Shown here: one piece after another, positions 19,126 through 27,892 of the stretch
Layout of the letters: each line of letters starts with the position of its first letter
Position numbering within the stretch: position 1 is the first letter of the stretch
NCBI GenBank assembly: GCA_011082265.1
Contig: CP049781.1
Location: 1,240,001-1,304,000 of the forward strand
Length of the DNA: 64,000 nucleotides
Origin: Candidatus Lachnocurva vaginae
GTDB lineage: Bacteria > Bacillota > Clostridia > Lachnospirales > Lachnospiraceae
Reading direction: 5' to 3'
Made by a program: the position numbers and the translations under genes
Notes under the pieces: model-generated
What the model was told of the DNA's origin: nothing
Database searches by the model: none
Seen by the model: only the letters and a program-made list of their open reading frames with translations

Positions 19126-19863
19126 TTAGCTATTAATTCTCTTAGCATTAAAAATACTTTTTATTTTTCCCGGAATCATATTAAATCTAAGAACAAAAAT
19201 AGTGCAAATCAACAGCATTACATTCCAAATGATAAGTATTATAAAAGACTGATCTTGTAATTTAAACTCACCTTTTGTAAACAAATCTATATATGCACCT
19301 AAAAAAGTATATGACATAAAATCTGCCGCCTTATGATTTGCTTGTGCCACCATCGGTCCCAAAGATATTAAAAACATAATCGGTAATCCGTTGATCTGAG
19401 CTTTTGATTGCGTTGAAGAAACTGCACCGATACAAAGATTAATAAGTATAACTGCTAATGATGTAAACATAATAACTACTACATACTCAACATATATTTC
19501 AGATATATCTGCATCTGCAATTATGGGAAATAGTACCATATTAATCACAGTTACTAATATAGGATGAATAAGTACTGATATAAGATAATCAGACACATGT
19601 ACTCCACTTAATAACAGAGTCTTTAAATTATTTTTTTCTTTTTCTTCAGAAATGACAACTGAAATTGTAGTTCCTACTGACATTGCAATTCCAATTGCTA
19701 AGCAAAAATACACTAATATTAAACTTTTACTCTTTCCCATATTAAATACTACCTTATAAAGTGCCAGTAAAAAATATGGCATTAATAATTGTACCAAGAT
19801 ATTCTTATTACTCATTATAACCTGATTTCTTAGCCAAAAAAGTGCCTTTATTCTTCTAAACAT
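19126..19863 (-). CDS. ABC-2 type exporter permease
   Basis: 245-residue membrane protein with about six helices. The second segment VYFCLAIGIAMSVGTTISVVISEEKEKNNLKTLLLSGV is the usual ABC-2 core with the cytoplasmic EEKE motif. It overlaps the preceding ATPase gene by 8 bp, so the two are translationally coupled. A GGGGGAT site supports ATG 19863. The substrate is unknown; next to an AgrC-like kinase, a peptide or antimicrobial is the likeliest cargo (inference). Confidence 0.85.
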   Translation of the reverse strand: MFRRIKALFWLRNQVIMSNKNILVQLLMPYFLLALYKVVFNMGKSKSLILVYFCLAIGIAMSVGTTISVVISEEKEKNNLKTLLLSGVHVSDYLISVLIHPILVTVINMVLFPIIADADISEIYVEYVVVIMFTSLAVILINLCIGAVSSTQSKAQINGLPIMFLISLGPMVAQANHKAADFMSYTFLGAYIDLFTKGEFKLQDQSFIILIIWNVMLLICTIFVLRFNMIPGKIKSIFNAKRINS

Positions 19864-20692
19864 CTAACTTATCCCCCGTCAATCTAATAAAAATTTCTTC
19901 AAGTGTAGGTTCACATGAATGTATTGTAACAGCATCTGTTAAGTCTATATGGTTTAAATCATCAAAGGAATATTCCTTCACACAATTATTCTCATATAAA
20001 ACTTTAACTTTTTTATATGTATTGTATTTGTAAATAATATCTTTAGGTGATCCTTGTTCTATAAGTTTTCCCTTATTTAGCAATGCTAATTTATCACAAA
20101 GTAAATCTGCTTCCGCCATGTTATGTGTTGTTAAAAAAATTGTTATTCCTTCACTTTTTAATTTAAACAATAATTCATGAACAACTTTTGCTGTTGTAGG
20201 ATCCAAGCCACTGGTTGGTTCATCTAAAAATAATATCTTAGGAGAATTTATAAGAGCTCTCACTAAAAGCATCCTTTGCTTCATACCTGTAGACAACTTT
20301 TCTGCTACAATATTCCTACTATCATATAATCTGAGCTCTTTTAAAATATCATCAAGCTTATCTTTTTCAGTACCGTACAATTTTACATAAAAAAGCAAAT
20401 TCTTATAAAGCGTCAACTTCTCATAAAATCCACTTTTATCACTAACAATCCCAATATTTTTTAATTCATTCGGAGTAAGATATGCCGAGCGTTTTCCAAG
20501 CAACTCAGTATAACCTCTATCGCAAGTTAGCTGCCCTGTCAAAATATTAATCATAGTAGTTTTTCCCGCACCAGAAGGTCCAAGGAATCCAAAGATTTCT
20601 CCTTTATCAATAGTAAAACTAATACCATTTAAAGCAACCTTATCCCCAAAGGACTTTTTTATATCCGAAGACACAATTACATGATTTTCCAC
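19856..20692 (-). CDS. ABC exporter ATP-binding protein
   Basis: 278 residues. Walker A GPSGAGKTT (about 38-46), signature LSTGMKQRM, Walker B ILFLDEP and the H-loop TTHNM are all intact. The C-terminal extension is as in CcmA/DrrA-like exporters. The start is GTG at 20692 with AAGGAG seven bases before it. It leads the operon with the ABC-2 permease. Its upstream region carries a 95-bp duplicated promoter block with paired LytTR-type repeats. Confidence 0.93.
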   Translation of the reverse strand: MENHVIVSSDIKKSFGDKVALNGISFTIDKGEIFGFLGPSGAGKTTMINILTGQLTCDRGYTELLGKRSAYLTPNELKNIGIVSDKSGFYEKLTLYKNLLFYVKLYGTEKDKLDDILKELRLYDSRNIVAEKLSTGMKQRMLLVRALINSPKILFLDEPTSGLDPTTAKVVHELLFKLKSEGITIFLTTHNMAEADLLCDKLALLNKGKLIEQGSPKDIIYKYNTYKKVKVLYENNCVKEYSFDDLNHIDLTDAVTIHSCEPTLEEIFIRLTGDKLDV

Positions 20693-20784
20693 TTTTTTCT
20701 CCTTATATATTCGTAATCATTTCATTTACTAATAATTAATTATCTATTATTAATATATCATGTTAAAAAAATAATTGTGCTACT

Positions 20785-20815
20785 GTTCCTAAAAACCCCC
20801 TTTTTATTTCCTGAA
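20785..20815 (-). promoter_or_regulatory. LytTR-type direct-repeat site, copy 1
   Basis: Plus-strand GTTCCTAAA (20785-20793) and TTTCCTGAA (20807-20815), start-to-start 22 bp. LytTR regulators such as AgrA and ComE bind two 9-bp direct repeats 12-13 bp apart. This copy is slightly degenerate compared with copy 2. Confidence 0.55.
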
Positions 20816-20889
20816 TTTTATACTTTTTTACTTTTAATGATCAATCATCTGTTATTAATATAACACCTAAAAAATTTTTTTGTGCTACT

Positions 20890-20919
20890 GTTCCTGAAAA
20901 CCCCTTTTTTGTTCCTGAA
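20890..20919 (-). promoter_or_regulatory. LytTR-type direct-repeat site, copy 2
   Basis: Two identical 9-mers, GTTCCTGAA at 20890-20898 and 20911-20919 on the plus strand (TTCAGGAAC on the coding strand), separated by exactly 12 bp. That is the spacing of LytTR operators. The presumed cognate regulator is the broken gene at 17516-17709. Confidence 0.65.
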
Positions 20920-21080
20920 TTTAATACTTTTTTTAAATCACATTTTTTGTAACTATTAAATACTATAATTAAATATGGTGAATAAAAAAATGTGATTTCA
21001 AAATAAAATTTTGAAACCACGCTTACTTATTTACATTCTTTTTCACTATAGATTTCTCTACATTAATGCATTATTTATTA

Positions 21081-21638
21081 TTAGTATATGCTTCTTCTTA
21101 TCATTTCAACTAAAAAAGAACTATCATAATCTCTTTCAATTAAAAGTGAAACTATATTTATAAGTATAATATCAATAAAGCCTTCCTCAGAAAAGTCCTT
21201 TGTAAATGCATCTTTACGTATTTTTTTATCTTTTTTCAGTTCATAACTCACACGCTTTTTTATGTTGGATAAGTAATATTTCATTATAGTTGAACCTTTT
21301 TTCCCCCCTTTTGAGGAAAAGCTCACAGAATGAATTGTAAAAAAATTTGGATACTTGTCAATTCCTCTCTTTATATGTTCAAATAATTTATCTATAAAGG
21401 AAGTAAATTCACTATTTTTTGATTCTTCATCTTCCCAATTGAATATATCATCCCATACACTCTCTATTGTTGCAATTAAAAGATCATCTTTTGAAGGAAA
21501 ATAATAATACACTAATCCCAAAGAGATATTACATTCTTTACTAACTTCTCTCATATTTACAGCTGCCAGTCCCTTATTAGAAACAATTTTTTTGCATACA
21601 TTTAGAATATTTCCCTTTGAGATAATATTTTTTTTCAA
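21081..21638 (-). CDS. TetR-family transcriptional regulator
   Basis: 185 residues from a TTG start (21636-21638) that has GGAGG seven bases upstream; a longer reading from ATG 21665 would overlap the preceding gene. The N-terminal helix-turn-helix is typical: VNMREVSKECNISLGLVYYYFPSKDDLL. The C-terminal ligand domain is not diagnostic. It follows the DUF2871 membrane protein by 13 bp, in one operon. A perfect palindrome at 22211-22223 upstream of the operon is a plausible autoregulatory operator. Confidence 0.9.
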   Translation of the reverse strand: MKKNIISKGNILNVCKKIVSNKGLAAVNMREVSKECNISLGLVYYYFPSKDDLLIATIESVWDDIFNWEDEESKNSEFTSFIDKLFEHIKRGIDKYPNFFTIHSVSFSSKGGKKGSTIMKYYLSNIKKRVSYELKKDKKIRKDAFTKDFSEEGFIDIILINIVSLLIERDYDSSFLVEMIRRSIY

Positions 21639-21651
21639 TTTTATCCTCCGC

Positions 21652-22068
21652 TTAATTCTCTGCACTTTTTATAAGAGTGAGCATAAAAAATATTATTCCC
21701 GCACCAACCATAATATGACCTAGTCCGGCAATTGAGGAAAGAATAAAATCTGCTACATTTGAAAGCAAGATCTTTTCTACTTGTAAAACTCCTCTAATTG
21801 CCATAGAAATAGCAAGGATAGGTAAACCAATATTGTATATCTTAATAAAAATGCGAAAATCTTTAAATTTCTCAAGTTCTACTCTCTCAGACAAAATACC
21901 TATAATTATAAATAAAAGCATACCTAATACAAAAAGATGAGTATGTACTTTTCCTAGAGCAGTCGGCTCTTTAAATCCATTCCATTTTGTAAACTCACGA
22001 TAGAAAACGCCGCCTATCATTGCAAATAGTGCATATAGTAGTGCAATATAAAAATACTTCTTTTTCAT
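21652..22068 (-). CDS. DUF2871-type small membrane protein
   Basis: 138 residues with four hydrophobic helices; IALLYALFAMIGGVFYREFTKWNGF and LGKVHTHLFVLGMLLF match my recollection of DUF2871 proteins. Function is unknown. The conserved histidines in the second segment (KVHTHLF) recall haem- or metal-associated membrane proteins, but that is only a visual resemblance. AAGGAAA precedes ATG 22068. It is the first gene of an operon with tetR. Confidence 0.75.
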   Translation of the reverse strand: MKKKYFYIALLYALFAMIGGVFYREFTKWNGFKEPTALGKVHTHLFVLGMLLFIIIGILSERVELEKFKDFRIFIKIYNIGLPILAISMAIRGVLQVEKILLSNVADFILSSIAGLGHIMVGAGIIFFMLTLIKSAEN

Positions 22069-22210
22069 TTTACAATTTCCTTTCTAAATTTAACAATTTT
22101 TATTTAAAAAACAATCTATAAAATAATACTGTCGTAATAAATTTAAAATAAGATAGTTGTAATAATTTTCAAAATTAAAAATGAAACAAATTAACTTCTA
22201 AAATGTTAAC

Positions 22211-22223
22211 TGAACATTGTTCA
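22211..22223. promoter_or_regulatory. Candidate TetR operator
   Basis: Perfect 6-1-6 palindrome TGAACA-T-TGTTCA, about 143 bp upstream of the DUF2871-tetR operon. TetR proteins bind such short palindromes and usually repress their own operon. Assignment is by position only. Confidence 0.5.
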
Positions 22224-22288
22224 ATTTCTTATAGAAGTATATCTTATGTCTGATACTCTGTCAATCTTTAATCATTTTTATTTTTTCA

Positions 22289-25200
22289 TCATTCCACCGA
22301 CTTAAGTGCTGAAAGCATGTCGACATTTTTAAGCTTGTTATGAATAATTAGTGCAAGCACCATAGTTACAATTAAGATTATAACAGCAGGGATTATAAAG
22401 CTTATTGATCTCATTGCAGGGTCGAACATTACGTCAGAAGGCGGTACAACGTCAAGTATATATTGATGCAGGATTTCTCCTATCAAAAATCCTACCAAAA
22501 TTCCTATTAATGTAAGTATCGATGTTTCTCTATAAATGTATTCTGTAACTTCCTTATCATAAAATCCCAAAACTTTTATCGTCGAAAGCTCCCTAATTCG
22601 CTCCGATACATTTATATTAGTTAAGTTGTATAAAATTACGGTTCCAAGCATTGATGCAATTATTATAAGTATTGTCATAATCTTATTTAATGCTTTTACA
22701 ATCGTATCAACCTGATTTATAAGCATTGTGTTTTGAACTACACCATAAACACCTTTAGAGTTCATAAATTCAGATGCCACTTTTTCCGTATTTTTTACGG
22801 ATCTGTCTTTTAAATTTACCAGATAGGCATTGTTATAAGGTATTTTACCAAATATATTCGTATATCCTTTTCCCGTTATAAACGCAAAATGCCCCATATA
22901 CATCTCAGTTATTCCCGTTATCTTAAATTCTTTTTCCCTATTATTTGAATCTTTAAGACGGATCATATCTCCAACCTTTTTATGAGTAACCTTTGAAAGT
23001 CTTTCGGAAATAATTATTCCGTCATCATTTAATTTGAGTTTTTCTTTAGTTTTTCTATTTTGTAAATTTACATAGGAAGAAATAGAGTTGTTTGAAGAGA
23101 CAAGAAGTTTTATTTCCTGCTTATCTTTAGTTTTATAATCTTCATTATATAAATTTTCAAAATGAACATGATTATATTTTTTTACTTCGTTTTTATTTAA
23201 AACCTTTTTTAAATTTTGATAATCTTTGGTACTTACATAATCATCTTCAACAACAATTAAATCATAATGTAATATCTGTAAAAATTGACGATTATTGATA
23301 TCTCTTATTGATGCCTGAACTGAATATCCCGTATAAAGCATGGCAATCGATCCTGCAACTCCGAAAATCGTCATAAACATTCTCTTTTTATAACGGAAAA
23401 GATTTCTCGCCGTAACTTTATGCGTGAAGCTTAGTCGGTCCCATATAAAAGGAATATATTCAAGAAGAATTTTGGTTCCCTCTTTCGGTGCCTTCGGTAA
23501 AAGAAGTCTTGCAGGACTTTCTCTAAGTTCTTCTATTCCTACAAGATATGCCGATAATACTGCACTTATAAGTGCAAATGCAATTGCTATAAGAGATATT
23601 TTCCAGTCGAAATGAAGCTCTACTATAGGCATTGTAAATCCGTTTTTATATGCAAAATAAACTATATAAGGAAGAAGCGTATGCCCTAAAATTATGCCTA
23701 AAATTGTTCCTGAAATACTTGATAATAAGCCATACACTACAACTTTTTTAAGCACATCCTCATCGTCATAGCCAAGTGCCTTTAACGTTCCAAATTTTAT
23801 TCTCTCTTCTTCCACAAATCTTGTCATTGTAGTTAAAGTTACAAGAGCCGCAACAAAATATAAAAATACCGGAAATACTTTTGCAAGGTCATCTATAACA
23901 TTTGAAACTGTCTGATAAATTCTATATCCTTCGCCTCCCGGAATTTCTTTTCTGTTATAAAGGTTATATTTAGGTAATCTTATGTGGTCTACTTTCGTTT
24001 TTACTTCATCTATGGACTTTTGCTTATCATTTAATTTATTTTCGATTTTAACTTTTTTATCTAAGAATAATTGTTCTTTTTCCTTATACTCTTTTTCCTT
24101 ATTTTTAAGCTCAGTGCTTTTTCTTTTAAGTTCGTCTTCTCCTTCCTTTTGTTTAGTAATAAATTCCTGCTTTTTTTCCTCTAAAGCGGCACTTTCGCTT
24201 TCAAGCTTCTTCTTATTTTCCTGTAATTCTACTTCTTTACTTTGGATAAACTTTTCTTTTTCCTGTAATTTTTTCTCATTTTCTTTTGAACGTAATAAGG
24301 CTTTTTCTTCGGAAAGTTTTTGTTTTGCAATTTCAAGTTCGCTTTCTTTTTCAGAAAGTTCTTTATATCCGCTATTTATTTTTTCTTCATTCAAAGAAAG
24401 CTCATCCTGTGCAAATCTTATTTTGGTTTTATAGTCATTTTCTCCTTGTGAAAGCTTATTTTTTCCTTCCAAAAGTTTACTTTTTGCACTGTTTAGGGCA
24501 TTCTTTTTATTTTTGAATTCATTTCTTTTTTCATTAAGCTTTTCCTGATAGTAATCAATTTTTTTATATGCAGAATCTTTTATATCGGAAAGTCTTATCT
24601 TAGGCTGATTTTTAAGAAGAGTCTGAATACTTTCTTTATGTGATGCAAGCTTTTTTACATAAGCTTTCGAGTACGGATTAACCTTATATAAATCTTTAAA
24701 AGTCATCCTTGAAAGCATATAAATATCCGACTTAAAGGCACTTTTATCAACAAGTGCATAACCATTAAGTGATCCGCTTCCCGCCTTTGATGCACCCTGA
24801 TTTACATCAGATATTATTTCAGAAGAGCGAATAAAACCTACTACTTTAAATGTATGATGCTTTAAAGCATAATGTCCTGCAATATCTTTCTTTTCTGTAA
24901 ATGAAACCTTAGAATTGATTTTATATTTATCCTTATATTTATAATCAAGTGCTATTTCATTTTTAATTTTCGGAAGTCTTCCTTCCTTTACTACATATGA
25001 AGATATTTTTTTACCCTTTGAAAAAAGTCTTATGCTTACTTTACTTCCCTTAAAAGTTACATCCTTTAAATATCCATATTCAATATCTTTTATGCCTTTT
25101 GCTTTCTTTAATACCTTTACATCGTTTTTATCTAGACCTTTATTTGATATTAACGTAATATCCGCTGCATTATATTTTTCAAAATATCTTTGCCCTGTTT

Positions 25201-25342
25201 TTCTCATATCAGATCCTGTTACATTTAGACCTACAAGAACAAAGGCACCTAAAAGCATAAGACCGAATATTGAAAAAAATCTTCCTTTGGAATCTTTTAT
25301 GGAAGTAAATATATCTTTCCAAATAATTTTCTTTTTAATCAC
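22289..25342 (-). CDS. FtsX/MacB-type ABC permease with long extracellular coiled coil
   Basis: About 1017 residues. After an N-terminal helix comes an extracellular domain, then a long Glu/Lys-rich coiled coil (about 265-460), then two FtsX domains of three helices each (about 485-620 and 890-1015) around a second extracellular domain. The start is best at GTG 25342, where GTAGGAGG lies eight bases upstream and spans the ATPase stop codon; an ATG at 25360 would overlap that gene. With the LolD-like ATPase it forms a mechanotransmitting type-VII ABC complex, which exports or extracts peptides or lipids rather than pumping through a channel. The cargo is unknown. Confidence 0.9.
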   Translation of the reverse strand: MIKKKIIWKDIFTSIKDSKGRFFSIFGLMLLGAFVLVGLNVTGSDMRKTGQRYFEKYNAADITLISNKGLDKNDVKVLKKAKGIKDIEYGYLKDVTFKGSKVSIRLFSKGKKISSYVVKEGRLPKIKNEIALDYKYKDKYKINSKVSFTEKKDIAGHYALKHHTFKVVGFIRSSEIISDVNQGASKAGSGSLNGYALVDKSAFKSDIYMLSRMTFKDLYKVNPYSKAYVKKLASHKESIQTLLKNQPKIRLSDIKDSAYKKIDYYQEKLNEKRNEFKNKKNALNSAKSKLLEGKNKLSQGENDYKTKIRFAQDELSLNEEKINSGYKELSEKESELEIAKQKLSEEKALLRSKENEKKLQEKEKFIQSKEVELQENKKKLESESAALEEKKQEFITKQKEGEDELKRKSTELKNKEKEYKEKEQLFLDKKVKIENKLNDKQKSIDEVKTKVDHIRLPKYNLYNRKEIPGGEGYRIYQTVSNVIDDLAKVFPVFLYFVAALVTLTTMTRFVEEERIKFGTLKALGYDDEDVLKKVVVYGLLSSISGTILGIILGHTLLPYIVYFAYKNGFTMPIVELHFDWKISLIAIAFALISAVLSAYLVGIEELRESPARLLLPKAPKEGTKILLEYIPFIWDRLSFTHKVTARNLFRYKKRMFMTIFGVAGSIAMLYTGYSVQASIRDINNRQFLQILHYDLIVVEDDYVSTKDYQNLKKVLNKNEVKKYNHVHFENLYNEDYKTKDKQEIKLLVSSNNSISSYVNLQNRKTKEKLKLNDDGIIISERLSKVTHKKVGDMIRLKDSNNREKEFKITGITEMYMGHFAFITGKGYTNIFGKIPYNNAYLVNLKDRSVKNTEKVASEFMNSKGVYGVVQNTMLINQVDTIVKALNKIMTILIIIASMLGTVILYNLTNINVSERIRELSTIKVLGFYDKEVTEYIYRETSILTLIGILVGFLIGEILHQYILDVVPPSDVMFDPAMRSISFIIPAVIILIVTMVLALIIHNKLKNVDMLSALKSVE

Positions 25343-25353
25343 GACTTTGCCTC

Positions 25354-26055
25354 CTACCATTCTATTGATTGAATGTCTGTCGGTTTATCATTTTTTTCAA
25401 TTTTTTTAACCTGTGCATCATGCATGTAAATTACACGGTCCGCAATAGGGGCGATTGCTGAGTTATGCGTAACTATAACTACCGTAGTTTTATAGACTCT
25501 GCTCATATCCTGAAGTATTTTTAAAATATGCTTTCCCGTATTATAGTCAAGTGCTCCTGTAGGCTCATCGCAAAGTAAAATTTTAGGCTTTTTTGCAACA
25601 GCTCTTGCAATCGCAACTCTTTGCTGCTCTCCTCCGGAAAGCTGTGCAGGATAGTTATTTATTCTGTCCTTAAGTCCCACCATAACCAAGGTTTTTGTCG
25701 CATCCTTCGCATCTTTTACAATCTGCGATGCAAGTTCTACATTTTCTTTTGCAGTAAGATTTGGAATCAAATTGTAAAATTGAAATACGAATCCTACATC
25801 TTCTCTTCTATATTTTGTAAGCTCTCTTTTAGAAGCGTTTGAAATATCTTTTCCATCTATAATAACCTGACCGGAATCATTTGAATCCATCCCTCCTAAA
25901 ATATTAAGAACGGTTGATTTTCCGGCTCCTGATGCTCCAAGTATGATTGCCAGTTCACCCTTTTCTATGTCGAAAGTGACATCTTTGTTGGCATGAATTA
26001 TATTTTCTCCCATATTGTAATTTTTACATGAATTTATCATTTGAATATAAGACAT
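25354..26055 (-). CDS. ABC ATP-binding protein, MacB/LolD/SalX type
   Basis: 233 residues. Walker A GASGAGKST (about 38-46), Q-loop FVFQFYNLIPNLTAKENV, signature LSGGEQQRVAIARA, Walker B LLCDEPTGALD and H-loop VTHN are complete. The LIPNLTA and ALD signatures place it with ATPases that partner FtsX-like permeases. It is directly upstream of such a permease with tightly coupled translation. AAGGAG precedes ATG 26055. Confidence 0.94.
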   Translation of the reverse strand: MSYIQMINSCKNYNMGENIIHANKDVTFDIEKGELAIILGASGAGKSTVLNILGGMDSNDSGQVIIDGKDISNASKRELTKYRREDVGFVFQFYNLIPNLTAKENVELASQIVKDAKDATKTLVMVGLKDRINNYPAQLSGGEQQRVAIARAVAKKPKILLCDEPTGALDYNTGKHILKILQDMSRVYKTTVVIVTHNSAIAPIADRVIYMHDAQVKKIEKNDKPTDIQSIEW

Positions 26056-26323
26056 CTGCTTTTCTCCTTAAATAAATGATATGTTAAACCTTCACCTTTG
26101 TCAGTATATACTTGTTAATATCTTCTTACAATAAACATCTTTTAAAATCTTTTAACAAAAGTTATTGAAGGGGAAAATGCCGAAAATATTCTTATAGTCT
26201 TAATAAAATCTAGTTTAGAATGATTTTTCCCCCGTTACAGTGGCAACATAAAATTTATATGATGATAAAATATTTAAAGTAAAGTAGGCGTTTTTATATT
26301 ACACAAAATAAAGGAGAAACGTT

Positions 26324-26704
26324 ATGAAAATATGGAAATTAGTTTTAGGTATTTTATCAATGATAATATTCATTGTTGTAACATTTCAATCATGTGCCGT
26401 AGGGCTGTCAAATGCAATCGATAATAATACGAAAGATTTATCTGCTTCCGCTGGCATCGCACTTGCCGTTCTCATGCTGACAGGAGGAATTGTTTCCGTT
26501 GTAACAAGGAAGTCTAAGAAAAACGGCGGCAATATTGCTCTTATAATATTGTTCGGTCTTGCTGCAATGATAGGTTTAACAAATTTGGGTAAATTTGAAG
26601 ATTTAATAGTTTGGTCAATTTGGTGTTTATTTAATGTCGTTATTGCTATTATTTCCTTAATTATAAATAAAAATAATAATAAAGAGACTAAAGATATAGA
26701 TTAA
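26324..26704 (+). CDS. Small membrane protein, function unknown
   Basis: 126 residues with about four hydrophobic helices and a basic loop (TRKSKKNGG) between the second and third. The first helix ends in FQSCAVGLSN; the cysteine recalls a lipobox but the spacing is not convincing. AAAGGAG precedes the start. It is monocistronic and closed by a strong terminator at 26739. It is divergent from the MacB-type exporter, which may share the 268-bp control region. I do not recognise a function. Confidence 0.75.
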   Translation: MKIWKLVLGILSMIIFIVVTFQSCAVGLSNAIDNNTKDLSASAGIALAVLMLTGGIVSVVTRKSKKNGGNIALIILFGLAAMIGLTNLGKFEDLIVWSIWCLFNVVIAIISLIINKNNNKETKDID

Positions 26705-26738
26705 AATTAAATAATATTGACTTACTTAAGTAAAATTA

Positions 26739-26772
26739 AAAACCTATAAGTTTACGCTTATAGGTTTTTATT
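26739..26772 (+). terminator. Intrinsic terminator
   Basis: Perfect 12-bp stem AAAACCTATAAG / CTTATAGGTTTT around a 6-base loop, followed by T-rich sequence. It closes the small membrane protein gene. Confidence 0.9.
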
Positions 26773-26795
26773 ATTTTATACTTAAATTAAAGGGC

Positions 26796-26828
26796 ATAAA
26801 AAAGCCGATTTAAAAATCGGTTTTTTTA
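26796..26828. terminator. Bidirectional terminator-like hairpin
   Basis: Stem CCGATTT-AA-AAATCGG, with an A run before and a T run after, so it could terminate from either side. Confidence 0.7.
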
Positions 26829-26844
26829 ATGATTTTTAATTTTT

Positions 26845-26961
26845 ACCAATCGCCCGAAAGTGACGCCAACTTATGACGCTTACCTTGATAATGGCACTCA
26901 AATGGGACTTACTGTTGGTAACTGTATAGTAACATATAGTTATAAAAATTGCAACTTTTAA
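26845..26961 (+). other. Unexplained coding-like stretch in a gene-poor gap
   Basis: The gap 26705-27119 holds two terminators and this segment. It is less AT-rich than its surroundings and reads VTPTYDAYLDNGTQMGLTV, then GNCIVTYSYKNCNF and a stop at 26959-26961. It has no ribosome-binding site and a stop codon just upstream of the open stretch. It may be the tail of a decayed surface-protein gene, or chance. From 26962 to 27119 I see nothing. Confidence 0.25.
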
Positions 26962-27119
26962 GCACATTTTTTTATATTTTTAATGCAAAATATTTTACAA
27001 ATTTTTAAGATATAAATTATGCACTTTTTTATATTTCTTAACTTATATACCAAGTATAACAAGCATTCTTCATAACATATTTTCATTTTATTTTATATAA
27101 TTTATCGTCTTCATATTCT

Positions 27120-27833
27120 TTATCTCGGAAATCTGAACATAAATTTTAATATTCCCTTTTCCCTTAATTTATCAATCTCTTCCTGATAAGCCCCTGTAAC
27201 TATATTTGAATAGCATAAATTTGAAAAAACATCAGCAATCTGAATAAGGCGATTTTCTGCCGAGTCAAAATACTGCACGTTAAATTGACTACTTGATGTT
27301 CCATTCATAAAAAGCTCCGTATTAAGGTAATTTTCAAGGAAATATTGAGACCTAAGCTTCTCATTTCTTTCATCAAGATGAATGAAAAAGTCCTCATCTT
27401 CAAAAAATTTTTTATTTATAAAATGTTCTATTCCAAGTCTTAAAGAATAATTAAACACCCTTGATGTGTGTTCACATATCTTATCTGTTAGCTTTTTATT
27501 ATCCACCCGTATATAGTATATTTCAAAGGTCTGCTTTCTTGAAAAAAAATCGACAAACTTTTCTTTCATTTTTTTATCGAACTGTGAACCTTTAAGTTCC
27601 TTAAACTTTCCATTAAGAAACATTTTATTGCCTTTTTTTACAACTCTGTGCGTTCCTTTTTTTAATTTTTCTCTGTCAAGTTCCATAAGTCTTTTGTAAT
27701 TTGACGATACAAACCTTTTATAAGTCTTTTTTAAAGCCTCTCTATCTTTTACACGAATAAGCGTAATGATAAAATATCTGTCCTTAGGAACATGATTATT
27801 TATTGATCCCGATTCATCTATGTATATAAGCAA
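27120..27833 (-). CDS. DUF3800 domain protein
   Basis: 237 residues starting at TTG 27833 (GGGGAG just upstream) with LIYIDESGSINNH, the hallmark acidic N-terminal strand of DUF3800 proteins, which have a predicted RNase H-like fold. Downstream acidic residues (HLDERNE, then QIADVFSN) fit the further metal-binding positions of that fold. DUF3800 proteins are frequent in mobile and defence contexts, but no biochemical role is assured. It has no obvious operon partner; the kinase gene ends 59 bp upstream on the same strand. Confidence 0.85.
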   Translation of the reverse strand: MLIYIDESGSINNHVPKDRYFIITLIRVKDREALKKTYKRFVSSNYKRLMELDREKLKKGTHRVVKKGNKMFLNGKFKELKGSQFDKKMKEKFVDFFSRKQTFEIYYIRVDNKKLTDKICEHTSRVFNYSLRLGIEHFINKKFFEDEDFFIHLDERNEKLRSQYFLENYLNTELFMNGTSSSQFNVQYFDSAENRLIQIADVFSNLCYSNIVTGAYQEEIDKLREKGILKFMFRFPR

Positions 27834-27892
27834 TGAACTCCCCTTTTCTATACGTATTTTTATATGTACATTTGCTTTTCTATGTATTTTCT

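Larger units (their letters stand above)
20735..20935 (-). repeat. Duplicated promoter-like block upstream of the ABC exporter
   Basis: Two copies of an about 95-bp sequence (about 20735-20830 and 20840-20935) with a 105-bp period. On the minus strand each contains a pair of TTCAGGAA-type 9-mers, a GTAGCAC element and, about 25 bp on, an AT-rich -10-like TATATTAATAA. The block looks like one regulated promoter duplicated in tandem. It occupies most of the 388-bp gap between the exporter and the TetR gene; the rest (20936-21080) shows no gene. Confidence 0.75.

Noticed and set aside
23982..24434. Ser/Phe-rich plus-strand open frame of 150 codons
   Set aside because: It is the antisense reading of the coiled-coil region of the FtsX-type permease; Lys/Glu codons read backwards give Phe/Ser.
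26739..26828. Small RNA gene between the two hairpins
   Set aside because: Both hairpins are adequately explained as terminators, and no promoter lies between them.
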